Shown: one piece after another, positions 16,593 to 26,457 of the stretch
Layout: each line of letters starts with the position of its first letter
How positions within the stretch are numbered: position 1 is the stretch's first letter
Origin: Deltaproteobacteria bacterium
GTDB lineage: Bacteria; Desulfobacterota; Binatia; HRBIN30; CADEER01
Length of the DNA: 64,000 bases
Assembly: GCA_029262455.1 (NCBI GenBank)
Contig: JAJCZJ010000019.1
Coordinates: forward strand, 1-64,000
Direction of reading: 5' to 3'
The notes under the pieces: model-generated
Database searches by the model: none
Seen by the model: the letters and a program-made list of their open reading frames with translations, nothing else
What the model was told of the DNA's origin: nothing
Position numbers and translations under genes: made by a program

Positions 16593-17933
16593 TCAAGGCG
16601 CCGGGTGGTCTGCATCTTCGGACGGGATTTCTGTCGCCGGCACCTCTGTCGCCGGGATTTCTGTTGCCGGCACCTCTGTCGCCGGCACAGGGTGTCGGGC
16701 TGTGATCATCTTGTGGATGGCTGTCGCCAGTGCCTGGTGGACGCCGGCTGAGTTCTTGCGCAGCACGTTCGAGTTGACGACGACCATGTATCGGAGGCGC
16801 GGTGCAGTGGCGGGCGATTCGACGATCGCGACGGAGTTCATCATGTTGACGACGTTGCCGTGGTACTTCGTGCAGGTGAAGCCTTCCTCCGGCGCACACT
16901 TGTAGAGAGACCCCGATTTGAAGAACACCGCTGCGTCTTGCAGAGCGGGTGACGACGCGTAGCGAATACGGCGGTCGGTCAGGTAGAGCAGGCGTTTGAG
17001 CTCGAGGCTGGAGAAGTCGTCGACCAGACGCCCTTGCTCCATGCGCACGAGCAGCCGCATCATGTCGCGGGCCGTGGCCGAGCTGTTGGATCCGGGGATG
17101 CGCCGCTTTGCCTCAGCGGTGAAGAATCCGCCCTGTCGAAGCTTGTCGATGTCCAGGCCGTTGCGCGTGACGGGTGTTTGCAGCCCGTCAATCAGCAAGG
17201 CGCTGAGGGTGGACTTGTCGGTTTGGCTGAGAAAGGAGCGCATCGTTTCCAACGGCGCCGGATAGTCGCGTCCGAAGTGTTTCATCAGCACGACCTGCTG
17301 CAGCGTCATACTTGCCGCGGCGTTCGAGCTCGCCGACAGCATCCAGTCGAGGTAGGTCCACAAGTTCCCCTCGAGCCCGATCGAGAGTTTGCGCCGCGCC
17401 ACGCGTTTGTCGCCGGGGTTCCAGATCGGTACCTCGTGGCTCGGGGTCATGATGAACGAGTCGGCGCGTACGATCGTGTCGCGCAGGACGGTGCGGCGCG
17501 CTTCGATGTCGTCTGGGTAGAGGTCGGCTAGCTCTTGGAATAAACCGAGGGCGATCAGAATTTTGCCGACGCTCCCCGGATTGAAAACCACGTCGGCCCT
17601 GTGCTCGGCGAAAGTCGGTCGGTCCGGGTCGGAGAGGTCGAGCAGTGCGATCCCGTAATACTTTGCTTCGCGGCCGAGGACCCGGGCGAGGTCTCGGCTG
17701 AGGGCGAGGTCGGGGTCCGGCAATGTCAGCTCTGGCTGGTCGAGCAGGCGCAACTGGATCTGGTCGATGCCGAGTTGGGCTCCTGGCGGGATCTTTCGGC
17801 CCTGCACTTCGCCTGACTCGACGAGCCGGGCACCCTCGAGGCGTGTAATACCTGTGGTCTCCCAAGAGTCGATCGGGTAGGCCGCCGCGGATGTGGCGGT
17901 TAGGACGATTGCCATTGCCGTGAAGATTCTCAT
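16593..17933 (-). CDS. Second exported serine hydrolase, beta-lactamase fold, with PATE repeat tail
   Basis: 446 residues, with a signal peptide at 1-18. The same three catalytic motifs are present: SxxK at 121-124 ('SVGK'), SxN at 202-204 ('SSN') and KSG at 339-341 ('FKSGSL'). It is longer than the neighbour at 15670, mainly by an N-terminal region of about 100 residues and a C-terminal tail with five 'PATE' units (PATEVPATEIPATEVPATEI), coded by a short tandem DNA repeat at about 16620-16690. It ends 8 bases from the convergent paralogue and starts 2 bases after the stop of the dikinase gene, so the latter two are surely one operon. The tail may be a flexible linker. Confidence 0.88.
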   Translation of the reverse strand: MRIFTAMAIVLTATSAAAYPIDSWETTGITRLEGARLVESGEVQGRKIPPGAQLGIDQIQLRLLDQPELTLPDPDLALSRDLARVLGREAKYYGIALLDLSDPDRPTFAEHRADVVFNPGSVGKILIALGLFQELADLYPDDIEARRTVLRDTIVRADSFIMTPSHEVPIWNPGDKRVARRKLSIGLEGNLWTYLDWMLSASSNAAASMTLQQVVLMKHFGRDYPAPLETMRSFLSQTDKSTLSALLIDGLQTPVTRNGLDIDKLRQGGFFTAEAKRRIPGSNSSATARDMMRLLVRMEQGRLVDDFSSLELKRLLYLTDRRIRYASSPALQDAAVFFKSGSLYKCAPEEGFTCTKYHGNVVNMMNSVAIVESPATAPRLRYMVVVNSNVLRKNSAGVHQALATAIHKMITARHPVPATEVPATEIPATEVPATEIPSEDADHPAP

Positions 17934-17935
17934 TC

Positions 17936-20869
17936 TCAGTCCTCCGGCCCGCGCAGCAGGGCCTTCTCGAGGTCAATGATCTTGTTGTTGGAAGCCGTGA
18001 GTTGTCTGTCCATGCGCTGTAGATAGAGGCTGCGGCTCGCCCGTTTGCTTTCGACGAAAGGCCGCACCTGAAGCAAGGCCAGCTCGCCATCGCGAAACCC
18101 GAACTCAACATCGGCGGCGACGTTGCGCAACGCCTCGAAGCGATTCGGAACGTCTGCCGCGAGGGTAACCAATTGAGCGATCTCCTCCGGTTGAAGGATG
18201 GTGTCGCTGTCGGAGGTGGCGACGACCTCAACGCCCCCTGCGGCGGCGAGAGAAGCCTTGGTCGTGGCGCTTGCCTGCGACAGTAGTTTTACGACGGATC
18301 CATCGGTACGAACGCGAAGCTCCTCTGCGGCTTGGCCTTCGACGGCCCCGCCGACTCCCTCGCTCGTAGCAATCGACAGCCACCCAGCGTCGCCAGTGTC
18401 GACATCGACGGTGACCAGCACACCGGACTTCTCCGACGGGAACGACTCGAGCAGAACCACGCCGGGGTAGACGTTCTCGGGATCGTCCATCAACGACTGT
18501 CGCCAGGCGTAGGAGCGATCTGAAAACGGAGACGCCCAGACCCGATGCAGGGCCGTCATGATGTTCTTGAGCCCGACGACGTTGGGCACGGTGAGGTTCA
18601 GTCCTGCTCCGGTGAACCCGGGGAGATCCTCGACGTTGGTGTCACTGCGCACAAAAACACCATAGGTGCCGTCCTTGCCGAGAGTCGTCGCCATTACGCG
18701 TGCCAGTTCCGCTTCGAGTTCGGGGTCGGGTTTGGCGTTCTCAATCCAGCTCCGCAACTCGCCGAGAAAAGTTCCGGTGGCGGCGCGTCGACGGTCGGCG
18801 TCGGGCTCGTCGCGGAGTGCTGCGTAGTTCTGGCGCATCCAAGTGAAGACGGGAGGCCCGCCGCTGCGCAACGGACGGTCGAGTAGGCGCCGGAAAGCGC
18901 CGAAGGGAACGACGACGCCGCGCGGCACGGCGTCACCGTAGATATGAGCGAGCTCGCCGAGGTTGGCGGCTTTCGGTCCGGCGATGCGACCGCTGTCGGT
19001 GGCGCGAATTGCGGTTAGGGGAATTGGTTGCCATGTGGCGAGGTCCAGCTTGACGAGGTCTGGCTGGATCCGAATCTGGTCGTCGGCCTGGGTGCGGCCG
19101 AAAATCTCAACCCACCTGGCATCGTCTTCGGCCAACTCCACCAATCCTTGCGGGCTCGAGGCCAAGACGACCCTTTGGTCGATGTGTCGTTCGATGGTCG
19201 GGATGTGGGCTTCGTCGACGACGACGTTTGGGATGCCGAGGTTCCGAGCCAGTAGTTGCAAGTGCGACAAGGACGATCCCGCACCGCGGGTGAGGATCCC
19301 GGCGACCGGCGGTAGATCCGAGACCGTGTCGGGCAACAGGTAAATGCCGTCCGAAGCGAATTGGTCGAAGCCCTCGTCGCCGCGTCGGGATCGAAGCACG
19401 CCGCGGGTCAGGCCGGGATTGAGTGCGCGGAGCCCTCCGGCAACCGGGTTGCCGAAGAGGACATGGCGCGTCCCGGCGAGTGTCGCGGCGTCGTGTTGGA
19501 GAACGTCGACCAAATGGCTCCACAGCAGCACGAGGCTGCCGCGGAGACGGTCGGGGATGAACTCGCGTGCGACCGGCTCGATCTCGCTCAAACGCTTGAT
19601 GCGGTCTTCGAAGTGGTACTCGAGCGAACGCGACGCCCACCCCGCCACACGCGCCAGCCAGCGCAAGTCGTCGCGGTAGGACCGCAAATCAATGGTTGGC
19701 GTGCTGGTGAGCCGTGCCAGCGCGCCGACTGCTGCGCGTGCTTGGCGACTGGAGATGAGGCCACTGCCGTAGAGTGTCTGCACGACATCGCGGAGCAACT
19801 GCGCACTCCAGCGGCGCGATGATGTCGTCGCCGTCGTTCGCAGCTCCGATGACGCTGCGAATGCGATGCGTTCGAGAAGCAGGCTCGAGCGCAGTGCCGC
19901 GACTCGAGCGGAGCTTGGGTATTCAGTGAATTGGTCGCGCAATCGCGCCATTGCGTTGGCTGCGATCGTCAGTCGGGTCCGCGGATCGTCCTGAGCCGCG
20001 ACGAGTTTCTCCAGGACCGGCGCCAGATCCTCGGTCAGGGCAGCGGCGCGTGTCGAACGAGCGATTTCACTGAGTGTTCGCGCCGAACGCGCGATGTCGT
20101 AAAACGATTCGATCTCGTTGGCCAGCTGGGCGTAGAGCGCCTGCTGTTTGCTGCTTCCGCTCTTGCTGGCGTAGTCGCGCACCCGGCCAGCGTCGCCGGC
20201 ATCGGGTAGGCCGTGGATCTTGGCGCGTAGAGGAGCAAATTTGGGATCTGCCTCGGCAATCCGCGCTGCGAGCTGACGCAGGGTCGTCGAACGCGTGTCC
20301 GCGACCGCCGGAAACAATCGAGCAGCCTCACGGACGAGAAGGTACCTCGACGTTGTCAGCCAGGCCTTGTCGGCCACCAGTGCCGCCAGGATGCGGGCGG
20401 CGCCGGCTTCCTCGTCCTCGGCTTGGAACGCCCCGCGGTAGGTGCGGGCACCGCGAAAGATCCAGCCGTCGTCGGCCTGCACGAGAAACAGTTCGATGAG
20501 CGCGTCTTTCAGGCTGCGAAGGTCAGAACGTGCACCGATCCACGGCGCCGGGTCGAGGTCGGCGAGGTGGTTGGCGATGAAATAACCGGCCGCACGAAGC
20601 GCCCGCGCCTGCGACGAAAGGCGGCCGTGCTGCACACCGCCGCCGTGCTCGCGGCAGGCACTCGGTCGCGGGGGCAGCTCCGTCCCGTCGCGGCAATACC
20701 ATACGATCGCGTCGAACGGCCCCCTCGGCGAGGCCTTCATTGCCGTTACGGACGCTCGCGCGTTGGGGTTGTCGCCGGTCGCTGCGGCATTGGCGGCGAG
20801 CAGTTCTGACGAGACAAGTGTCGTCGCGGCTAGCTGGAAGACGACGAGCCACAGGAACAGTGGTCTCAT
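17936..20869 (-). CDS. Exported PEP/pyruvate-dikinase-type protein with GWD-like domain order
   Basis: 977 residues with an N-terminal signal peptide (about 1-26, 'VSSELLAANA'). Residues 55-500 are mainly helical and not recognised. A phosphohistidine domain follows, with His536 in 'GSSLSHLQLLARNLGIPNVV'. The nucleotide-binding (PPDK N-type, ATP-grasp) domain is C-terminal: 'GPKAANLGEL' at 631-640 and 'VRSDTNVEDLPGFTGAGL' at 740-757. In PEP synthase and PPDK the order is the reverse, and a PEP-binding barrel ends the protein; here His precedes ATP-grasp and no barrel is present, as in alpha-glucan water dikinases, whose 'NVEDL' signature it shares. The phosphate acceptor is unknown. ATP in the periplasm would be unusual, so the export signal is notable. 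Confidence 0.85.
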   Translation of the reverse strand: MRPLFLWLVVFQLAATTLVSSELLAANAAATGDNPNARASVTAMKASPRGPFDAIVWYCRDGTELPPRPSACREHGGGVQHGRLSSQARALRAAGYFIANHLADLDPAPWIGARSDLRSLKDALIELFLVQADDGWIFRGARTYRGAFQAEDEEAGAARILAALVADKAWLTTSRYLLVREAARLFPAVADTRSTTLRQLAARIAEADPKFAPLRAKIHGLPDAGDAGRVRDYASKSGSSKQQALYAQLANEIESFYDIARSARTLSEIARSTRAAALTEDLAPVLEKLVAAQDDPRTRLTIAANAMARLRDQFTEYPSSARVAALRSSLLLERIAFAASSELRTTATTSSRRWSAQLLRDVVQTLYGSGLISSRQARAAVGALARLTSTPTIDLRSYRDDLRWLARVAGWASRSLEYHFEDRIKRLSEIEPVAREFIPDRLRGSLVLLWSHLVDVLQHDAATLAGTRHVLFGNPVAGGLRALNPGLTRGVLRSRRGDEGFDQFASDGIYLLPDTVSDLPPVAGILTRGAGSSLSHLQLLARNLGIPNVVVDEAHIPTIERHIDQRVVLASSPQGLVELAEDDARWVEIFGRTQADDQIRIQPDLVKLDLATWQPIPLTAIRATDSGRIAGPKAANLGELAHIYGDAVPRGVVVPFGAFRRLLDRPLRSGGPPVFTWMRQNYAALRDEPDADRRRAATGTFLGELRSWIENAKPDPELEAELARVMATTLGKDGTYGVFVRSDTNVEDLPGFTGAGLNLTVPNVVGLKNIMTALHRVWASPFSDRSYAWRQSLMDDPENVYPGVVLLESFPSEKSGVLVTVDVDTGDAGWLSIATSEGVGGAVEGQAAEELRVRTDGSVVKLLSQASATTKASLAAAGGVEVVATSDSDTILQPEEIAQLVTLAADVPNRFEALRNVAADVEFGFRDGELALLQVRPFVESKRASRSLYLQRMDRQLTASNNKIIDLEKALLRGPED

Positions 20870-21077
20870 GGAATCAAGGGCACACTACAAGTCATGCGAA
20901 TGATCTTACGTTGTTCGATCGATCAGCGCACCTCTCCTGCCCTGAACTTCGCAGGAGTTACTACTTTTGGCGTCGGGAGAGCTGGAGCATCGGGATGGTA
21001 CGACCGGAAGTAGCGGCGAGGTCCCGGTATTTCCCTCCCAGCCCGTTTTGGTTCTGGGTCGGTGACCCCACCGTCGA

Positions 21078-24000
21078 TCAGCGGCGCCTCGATCTGCGCT
21101 CTTGCGAGCGAATGCCGGCGCTGCGGTCGTCGACCTTTGCTTCCACGACCTCGATCCGGGCGCTGCGGCGTTGCAGTCGCTCGAAGATCAGGTAGAGCAG
21201 GGGCCGGTTGCCGCTCGGGATTGGTGTCCCGGCGGCGAGCACGACTCTTGTACCGTCGGGAGACGGTTCGGCCCCGCGCACCAAGGCGGTGACCCCAGAA
21301 GCCTTGCGGACGCGACGCAGTCGCAAGGCTTCTCCGTCATAGCGCAGGTTCAGGTCGAGAGAAGACACGGCGTCAGTCCCGCTCACCGAGATGGGAATGC
21401 GGAGATATTTGCGGCGGCTGCGACGTTGCGGTCCGACGACGACGATCGGTGCGTCGGAGAAGAGACCTGAGATTGCCGCAGCGCCCTGTGCTGCTGCTGC
21501 ACCGTTGAGCGTGCAATCGCCGAACGCGGCAGCGACGAAGTTGGCCCCGCCGACCGGTGTGCTCAACGGAGAGTATCCGAAGCTGCCCGGTTGGCATGTG
21601 CCGCTGCTGATCACTGGCGCGCTGGCGCCCGGCCCTTCGGGGACGAAGAGCCAGTCGGAACCGCAAGCCTCGGCAACAGTGAACGTTGGCATCTGGCCGA
21701 CGAGGTGTTGGAGGATACGTGACGCGTCGAACGCGCTCACGCTGCCGTTGCCGGAGACGTCGCAGGCGAGCGCGGCAGTGGGGCTCAATAGGCGCGAACC
21801 GATCGCCGATTGCAGGGCCCAAGATGCGTCCAGTGGGCTGACGGCGCCACTCGTGCCGCCGTTGCGGCTGGCGCTGACGGTCCAGGTCGTCTGGGTTAGC
21901 CCGGCGAACGAGTAGGTACCGCTGCCGGTGGTCGTTTGTGAGTCGCTCCAGCCACCGTCCAGGGCGACAAGGGCTCCCGGCATCATCGATCCGTCGCTTG
22001 CGCTGCGCACGTCCCCGGAGATCGAGTGCTGGATCGGTGTGGCGGTTGGGTTCGGCGTATCGGTCGCTGTCTGCGTCGATGTCGGTGTCGCGGGTTGGTT
22101 GTCGGGAGTCGGTGTCGCTGTTGGCGCGGCGGCTGTGCCCTCGAGTTGCAGGAGATAGGCGACCAGTTCGTCTCGTTCGCTCTGGCTCAACGACAGCGCC
22201 CCGCGGTGCGGCTGGGCGGCGCCGAGGTCTTGCGGACCGCTGACGACGATCTCATCGATACTGATGTTGGCCCAATTGCTCGTGGTCGAGATGCGCACGG
22301 TGTTGGTCGTCCCGGCGTTGAATGTGATGCCCTCGATGCGCACCGTGCCCCAATTTGTGTGGCGCCACTGGGGGTTGTTGCCGAGGAGGGGGAGCGGCGC
22401 GGAGTGAGTGACGCCGTTGACCGTAACTTCGAGATTGAAAACGCCGTAGCCTGAAGTGTAACGCGCCTCGACCGCGCCGATGCCACCGGTACCGCCGTCG
22501 ACGTTGAAGAACGTGAATGCCGGTCCGTTGCCCGGACTGGCGCCGCCGCTCGAGAGCTGGAATGCGACCAGGGCGCGACCGTGTACCGTGTCGTCGTTGT
22601 TGAACTGAAGCCACTGATTCTGAACCGACGCTCCGCCGGAGACGCTGCCGTCTTCAGCTTGTAGGACGGTGCCGCCGGCGATGCGAAAGACATCTTCGAC
22701 CGACGCCGCCGATCCGTCGTGGAAGTAGGGGGCGGTGGCCCAGGCCCCGAGTAGAGTTGGGGTGTCGATGCCGGTGAGCGGTCCGTTGAGTCGTTGTCCG
22801 GAGCTGGTGCGGATCGTGCCGACATCGTGCAGGGTCGCTCCGCCGAGCGTGCTGTCGGTGAATTCCGCGCCCAAATGGCAGCCGGCGCAGCCGAGATTCG
22901 CGAAGTGGGTTGCGCCACTTTGCGCCTGGGCGGTCATGGTGCCGTCGCTGTTGCGCCACGGCGAGCGCGGAATCGTCGCTGCGGAGAGCGATGTGACGTA
23001 GTCGGCGAGCGCGTCGAGGTCTGCCGACCTGCCGGCCTTCGCCGCCCCTAGCGTGTTGCTGGTCGCCGCGAAGTCGGGGTCGGAGAGGAAGCCGGAGCCG
23101 CCGAAGTTGTTGCGGATGTCGTTCTCGAAGTCCTGGATCTCGTCGAAGTTGGCGGTCCAGTGAACATTGCCGTGCGCCGTACCACCGCGACCGCGCAGCG
23201 TCGTCGTATTGCGCATTCCTTCGCCGCGTCCGGTGAAGTCCCAGCTGCGGCCGTCGTGACCTCCGTCCAGGTGGCACGTGGCGCATGAGATGTAGCCCTC
23301 GGCGCTCATGCGTTGGTCGCCGGCGTTGTAGAAGATTTCTTTGCCGCTGCGAACGCTCGAAGTCATGGTTTCGTTGGCGACCGTGTCGGCGACGCCGGAC
23401 GAAACGGAGACGGCGCCGAGTCGGAAGAGGTCGTCGGTTTCGAGCGCGGTCACGTTGCGCGACATGAGGTTCTTGACGAACGATCGCCCGGTGTCGGGAT
23501 CGATGCAGATGCCCTGCGGTGCTGAGCCGGCACCGAGGCGCGTGACGAAGCTGCCGAGGCCGTTGGCCTGCGCTAGATTGAGGGTGTCGAAGGCGACGAC
23601 TTCGTTGTTACCCTGCAGGGTTGCCAGCAGGTAGTCGCCGAGGGGCGAGAAGGCGACCGCCGATGCGGAGTCGCTGTTGTCGATGTCGATGGCGCGTATG
23701 ACGGTGTTCGAGGTGAGATCGATCTGGACGATGATGTTGCGGACCGTGTTGTCCTGATCGAGATCGTTGAAGAATAGGAGTCCGCGTTCGGTGTTCGGCT
23801 TGTTCGCGGCAATCCATGCACTCTGGCCGTCGGGCGCGATGGTGATGCCGACGAGATAGTTTGCGACACCGCGACCGGCGGCAGTCGAGTCGAAGTTCTC
23901 ATCGCCTCCGAACTTTGGAATGATGATCGTACCGTTGAGAGTGAAGGCGGATGCGTTGACGTCCCAGACCTCGGCGTGATTGCGCGGCGACAGGAGCCTG

Positions 24001-26180
24001 CTGACGAGGACGCGGTTGCCGTTGCTGGTGACGGCGATGGCGCGCGGATTTGGTCCGAGGTCGAGGGAGCCGGTTTGCTGGCGCGTTGCGGTGGCGAGTC
24101 TGATGAGTGAACCGCTGCCTTGTAACGAGACGAAAGCCGTCGCGCCGTTCGGTGTGACCGCGACCCCGACCGGGGCGCTGCCGTGACCGGTGTCGATGCC
24201 GGCGAGCTCGTTGCCTGTTGGCGAAAGGACGACGACGCGGTCGTCGTCGTGGCAGGCGACCCAGAGGTTGCCTGCAGCGTCGACCGCAACGGAACGCGGA
24301 TCGTCACAGGCTGCGAACTCAGCGTCGACGGCGAGCGTATCGGCGTCGACGGAAGCGACCGTATCGTTGTCCGGATTCACGACCCAAATCGTTCGGTCGT
24401 CGCGATCGCAGGCGATGGATGAGCTTCTCGTCGGTGCAGTGCCCGCAGGAGCGGTGAGAACGGTTACGGTGAGGGACTCGCTGGCGATGGAGCCGGCGGG
24501 GTCCCGGACTTGCACGGCGGCGCGGTAGTGTCCGATTTCGTCGTAGGTGATTGGGACCGACGAAGTGCTCGACCAGGCGGTCTTGGCGGAGCCGTCGCCG
24601 AAGTCGAAACGATACTCGAGGGAGTCGCCGTCGCCATCGGTGGCCGATGCGCTCAACATCGTCGAAGTCGACGGTGGAACGGGATAGTGGGCGACGGCGA
24701 ACGAAGTGATCGTCGGTGGCGCGTTTCCGTTCAGGCTGGAGCCGGTCGAGAAGGTGAAGGAGTAGCCGTCGATGCCGTTGCCGGCGGCGTCCTTGATACC
24801 GCCAGCGGGTAGCACGACTTCGTAGGTGGTGTCGTCGGCGAGTGCGTTGTCCGGCTGGAACGTCAGGACATCTTCGAACGAGAAGGTGATGCGTCCACTG
24901 ATTGCGCTGCCGCCGAGCGGGCGAACAATGAAGGTCTGACCGTTGATGATGGTCATGGTCTCGAGCGTCTCGTGGATCAGCAAAGTGATTGGGGCGCCGT
25001 TCGGATAGTTCGTGCGACCGGCTTGCGGGATATGAAAGCCGACCGACGGCCCACGCGTGTCCGGCGCGGCCTGATGTGCCCAGATCGCCATGCCTTCGTT
25101 GGAGCCGATGCCGCCGGTGACCAACAGGTTGCCGATTGGGAGCAGGTGCTGACTGGTGTTGATGCCGACTTGTCCGGGTTGATTCGGCCGCGCGGTGTTG
25201 GCGCCGTCGAGATAGAGCACCGATTCGAAAGTGCGCATGTCGACCTTGTGGCTGCCCATGAAGGCGAATTCGTCTTGAAACTGAATGTACATTGACTCGT
25301 CCCCGGGAAGGGATCGGTCGGTGACGAAGCGCAAGTCGGATGGATCGGTGGCGTCGACGACGCGAAAACCGTTGCCTCCGGTGCGGTAGGGGAAGACGAT
25401 GTACAGTTCGCCGTCGTTACCCCACAGCTCCGGCCAATAGCCGCCCGGGCCGCCGGTGGTAAGGATGTCGAGCAGGACCGGGTTGGTCGGGTCGCTCACG
25501 TCGTAGGTCGCGACGCCGGTGCGGCTCTGGTCGGACGCAAAGATCAGCAGGTCGCCGATCAGAAACGGGTGGCCGATGACGCCGGTTTGTCCGAGATGGT
25601 CCCATTCGGAGAGAGAGTTCCAGTCGAAGACGATCGCGGCGTTGCCGCTGACTTCGTCGTAGCTCCAGAAAGTTTGATCGATCCTCCACGGTCCAAACAA
25701 GCAGCTGCGCGACCACGAGCATGTCATCTCAGGGAACGTGGTGCGCTGCAGATTGAACGGCCCGTTGGCACGAAACGACCACGGCGCTTCGGGCGGCCAG
25801 TTGGGACCGATGATCAGGTAGTCGCCGCTCTTGAAGTAGCCGTGGGCGCTGATCGGATGGGCAGTGGTGCCGTGTTGTGCGAGCTCGACTGGTGAAGTCG
25901 GGTCGGAGATGTCCCAGGTGCGAACCTGGAAGTCGGCGCCGGGTTGGCTCGACGGTACTTCGGGAACGGTGAAGAGAATCCCATTGTGATAGGCGAGCAC
26001 GGCGGTGCGGCCCTGGCCGGGTGCATTGAGTCCGCTGAGGATTGCGCCGGGAGTCTGTGCGACGTTCGGAAATCCCGGAGTTACGCTCGGGCCAGGGGCG
26101 GCGAGAACCCCATGGCTCGCAAGCAGCAAAAGCCAGCTTGCGAGCGAGAATGTTTCCAACAGCCCCGTTCTATGCGACAT
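21078..26180 (-). CDS. Giant secreted multidomain protein: LVIVD repeats, PKD, beta-propeller, di-haem MauG-type domain, CBM-like domain, dockerin-like tail
   Basis: About 1,700 residues. A signal peptide (1-27) is followed by LVIVD-type repeats ('WDISDPTSPVEL', 'YDVSDPTNPVLLD'), an Ig-like domain (about 390-482), a PKD domain (487-578, 'YRFDFGDGSAKT'), and a YVTN-type propeller (580-930, 'GNLWVACHDDDRVVVLSPTG'). A di-haem cytochrome/peroxidase-like region has CATCH at 966-970 and CAGCH at 1098-1102, and 'PYFHDGSAASVEDVF' as in MauG relatives. Then come a CBM6-like beta domain (about 1168-1312), a Thr-Pro linker (1348-1382), a carboxypeptidase-regulatory-like domain, an Asp-loop 'CDVSGNGSVSAFDASRIL', and a final beta domain recalling a cohesin. 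The start at 26180 has GGGGAG before it; 26192 is an alternative. Role unknown; redox chemistry on an extracellular polymer is possible. Confidence 0.88.
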   Translation of the reverse strand: MSHRTGLLETFSLASWLLLLASHGVLAAPGPSVTPGFPNVAQTPGAILSGLNAPGQGRTAVLAYHNGILFTVPEVPSSQPGADFQVRTWDISDPTSPVELAQHGTTAHPISAHGYFKSGDYLIIGPNWPPEAPWSFRANGPFNLQRTTFPEMTCSWSRSCLFGPWRIDQTFWSYDEVSGNAAIVFDWNSLSEWDHLGQTGVIGHPFLIGDLLIFASDQSRTGVATYDVSDPTNPVLLDILTTGGPGGYWPELWGNDGELYIVFPYRTGGNGFRVVDATDPSDLRFVTDRSLPGDESMYIQFQDEFAFMGSHKVDMRTFESVLYLDGANTARPNQPGQVGINTSQHLLPIGNLLVTGGIGSNEGMAIWAHQAAPDTRGPSVGFHIPQAGRTNYPNGAPITLLIHETLETMTIINGQTFIVRPLGGSAISGRITFSFEDVLTFQPDNALADDTTYEVVLPAGGIKDAAGNGIDGYSFTFSTGSSLNGNAPPTITSFAVAHYPVPPSTSTMLSASATDGDGDSLEYRFDFGDGSAKTAWSSTSSVPITYDEIGHYRAAVQVRDPAGSIASESLTVTVLTAPAGTAPTRSSSIACDRDDRTIWVVNPDNDTVASVDADTLAVDAEFAACDDPRSVAVDAAGNLWVACHDDDRVVVLSPTGNELAGIDTGHGSAPVGVAVTPNGATAFVSLQGSGSLIRLATATRQQTGSLDLGPNPRAIAVTSNGNRVLVSRLLSPRNHAEVWDVNASAFTLNGTIIIPKFGGDENFDSTAAGRGVANYLVGITIAPDGQSAWIAANKPNTERGLLFFNDLDQDNTVRNIIVQIDLTSNTVIRAIDIDNSDSASAVAFSPLGDYLLATLQGNNEVVAFDTLNLAQANGLGSFVTRLGAGSAPQGICIDPDTGRSFVKNLMSRNVTALETDDLFRLGAVSVSSGVADTVANETMTSSVRSGKEIFYNAGDQRMSAEGYISCATCHLDGGHDGRSWDFTGRGEGMRNTTTLRGRGGTAHGNVHWTANFDEIQDFENDIRNNFGGSGFLSDPDFAATSNTLGAAKAGRSADLDALADYVTSLSAATIPRSPWRNSDGTMTAQAQSGATHFANLGCAGCHLGAEFTDSTLGGATLHDVGTIRTSSGQRLNGPLTGIDTPTLLGAWATAPYFHDGSAASVEDVFRIAGGTVLQAEDGSVSGGASVQNQWLQFNNDDTVHGRALVAFQLSSGGASPGNGPAFTFFNVDGGTGGIGAVEARYTSGYGVFNLEVTVNGVTHSAPLPLLGNNPQWRHTNWGTVRIEGITFNAGTTNTVRISTTSNWANISIDEIVVSGPQDLGAAQPHRGALSLSQSERDELVAYLLQLEGTAAAPTATPTPDNQPATPTSTQTATDTPNPTATPIQHSISGDVRSASDGSMMPGALVALDGGWSDSQTTTGSGTYSFAGLTQTTWTVSASRNGGTSGAVSPLDASWALQSAIGSRLLSPTAALACDVSGNGSVSAFDASRILQHLVGQMPTFTVAEACGSDWLFVPEGPGASAPVISSGTCQPGSFGYSPLSTPVGGANFVAAAFGDCTLNGAAAAQGAAAISGLFSDAPIVVVGPQRRSRRKYLRIPISVSGTDAVSSLDLNLRYDGEALRLRRVRKASGVTALVRGAEPSPDGTRVVLAAGTPIPSGNRPLLYLIFERLQRRSARIEVVEAKVDDRSAGIRSQERRSRRR

Positions 26181-26457
26181 GCGTCTCCCCATCCTCGCCG
26201 TGGTGCGCCACTCAGCACAGTCCCCATATGTCAGATGTTCTGTATTCTCAGAATGTTGCCTCCTTGGAGGTCCAAGATTTGCGCCAGCCGGGCCGGGTGC
26301 GATTCGTCGAGAAAGTCAGGCCTTGTGCGTCGTTCTGGGGTGACAGTTTTTGTCGCTGGCCCGCCCAAGAGCGGTATGAGTACTTGCGGTGTGCCTGCGC
26401 ATGCGACGGAAAGGTGTCGCCGACGCCTTGTAGAAGCCGTTGTTGCGAGCGCTGCGA

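Noticed and set aside
15670-17933. True antibiotic beta-lactamases
   Set aside because: I could not identify the ExxLN motif needed for class A penicillin hydrolysis; the evidence supports only the fold.
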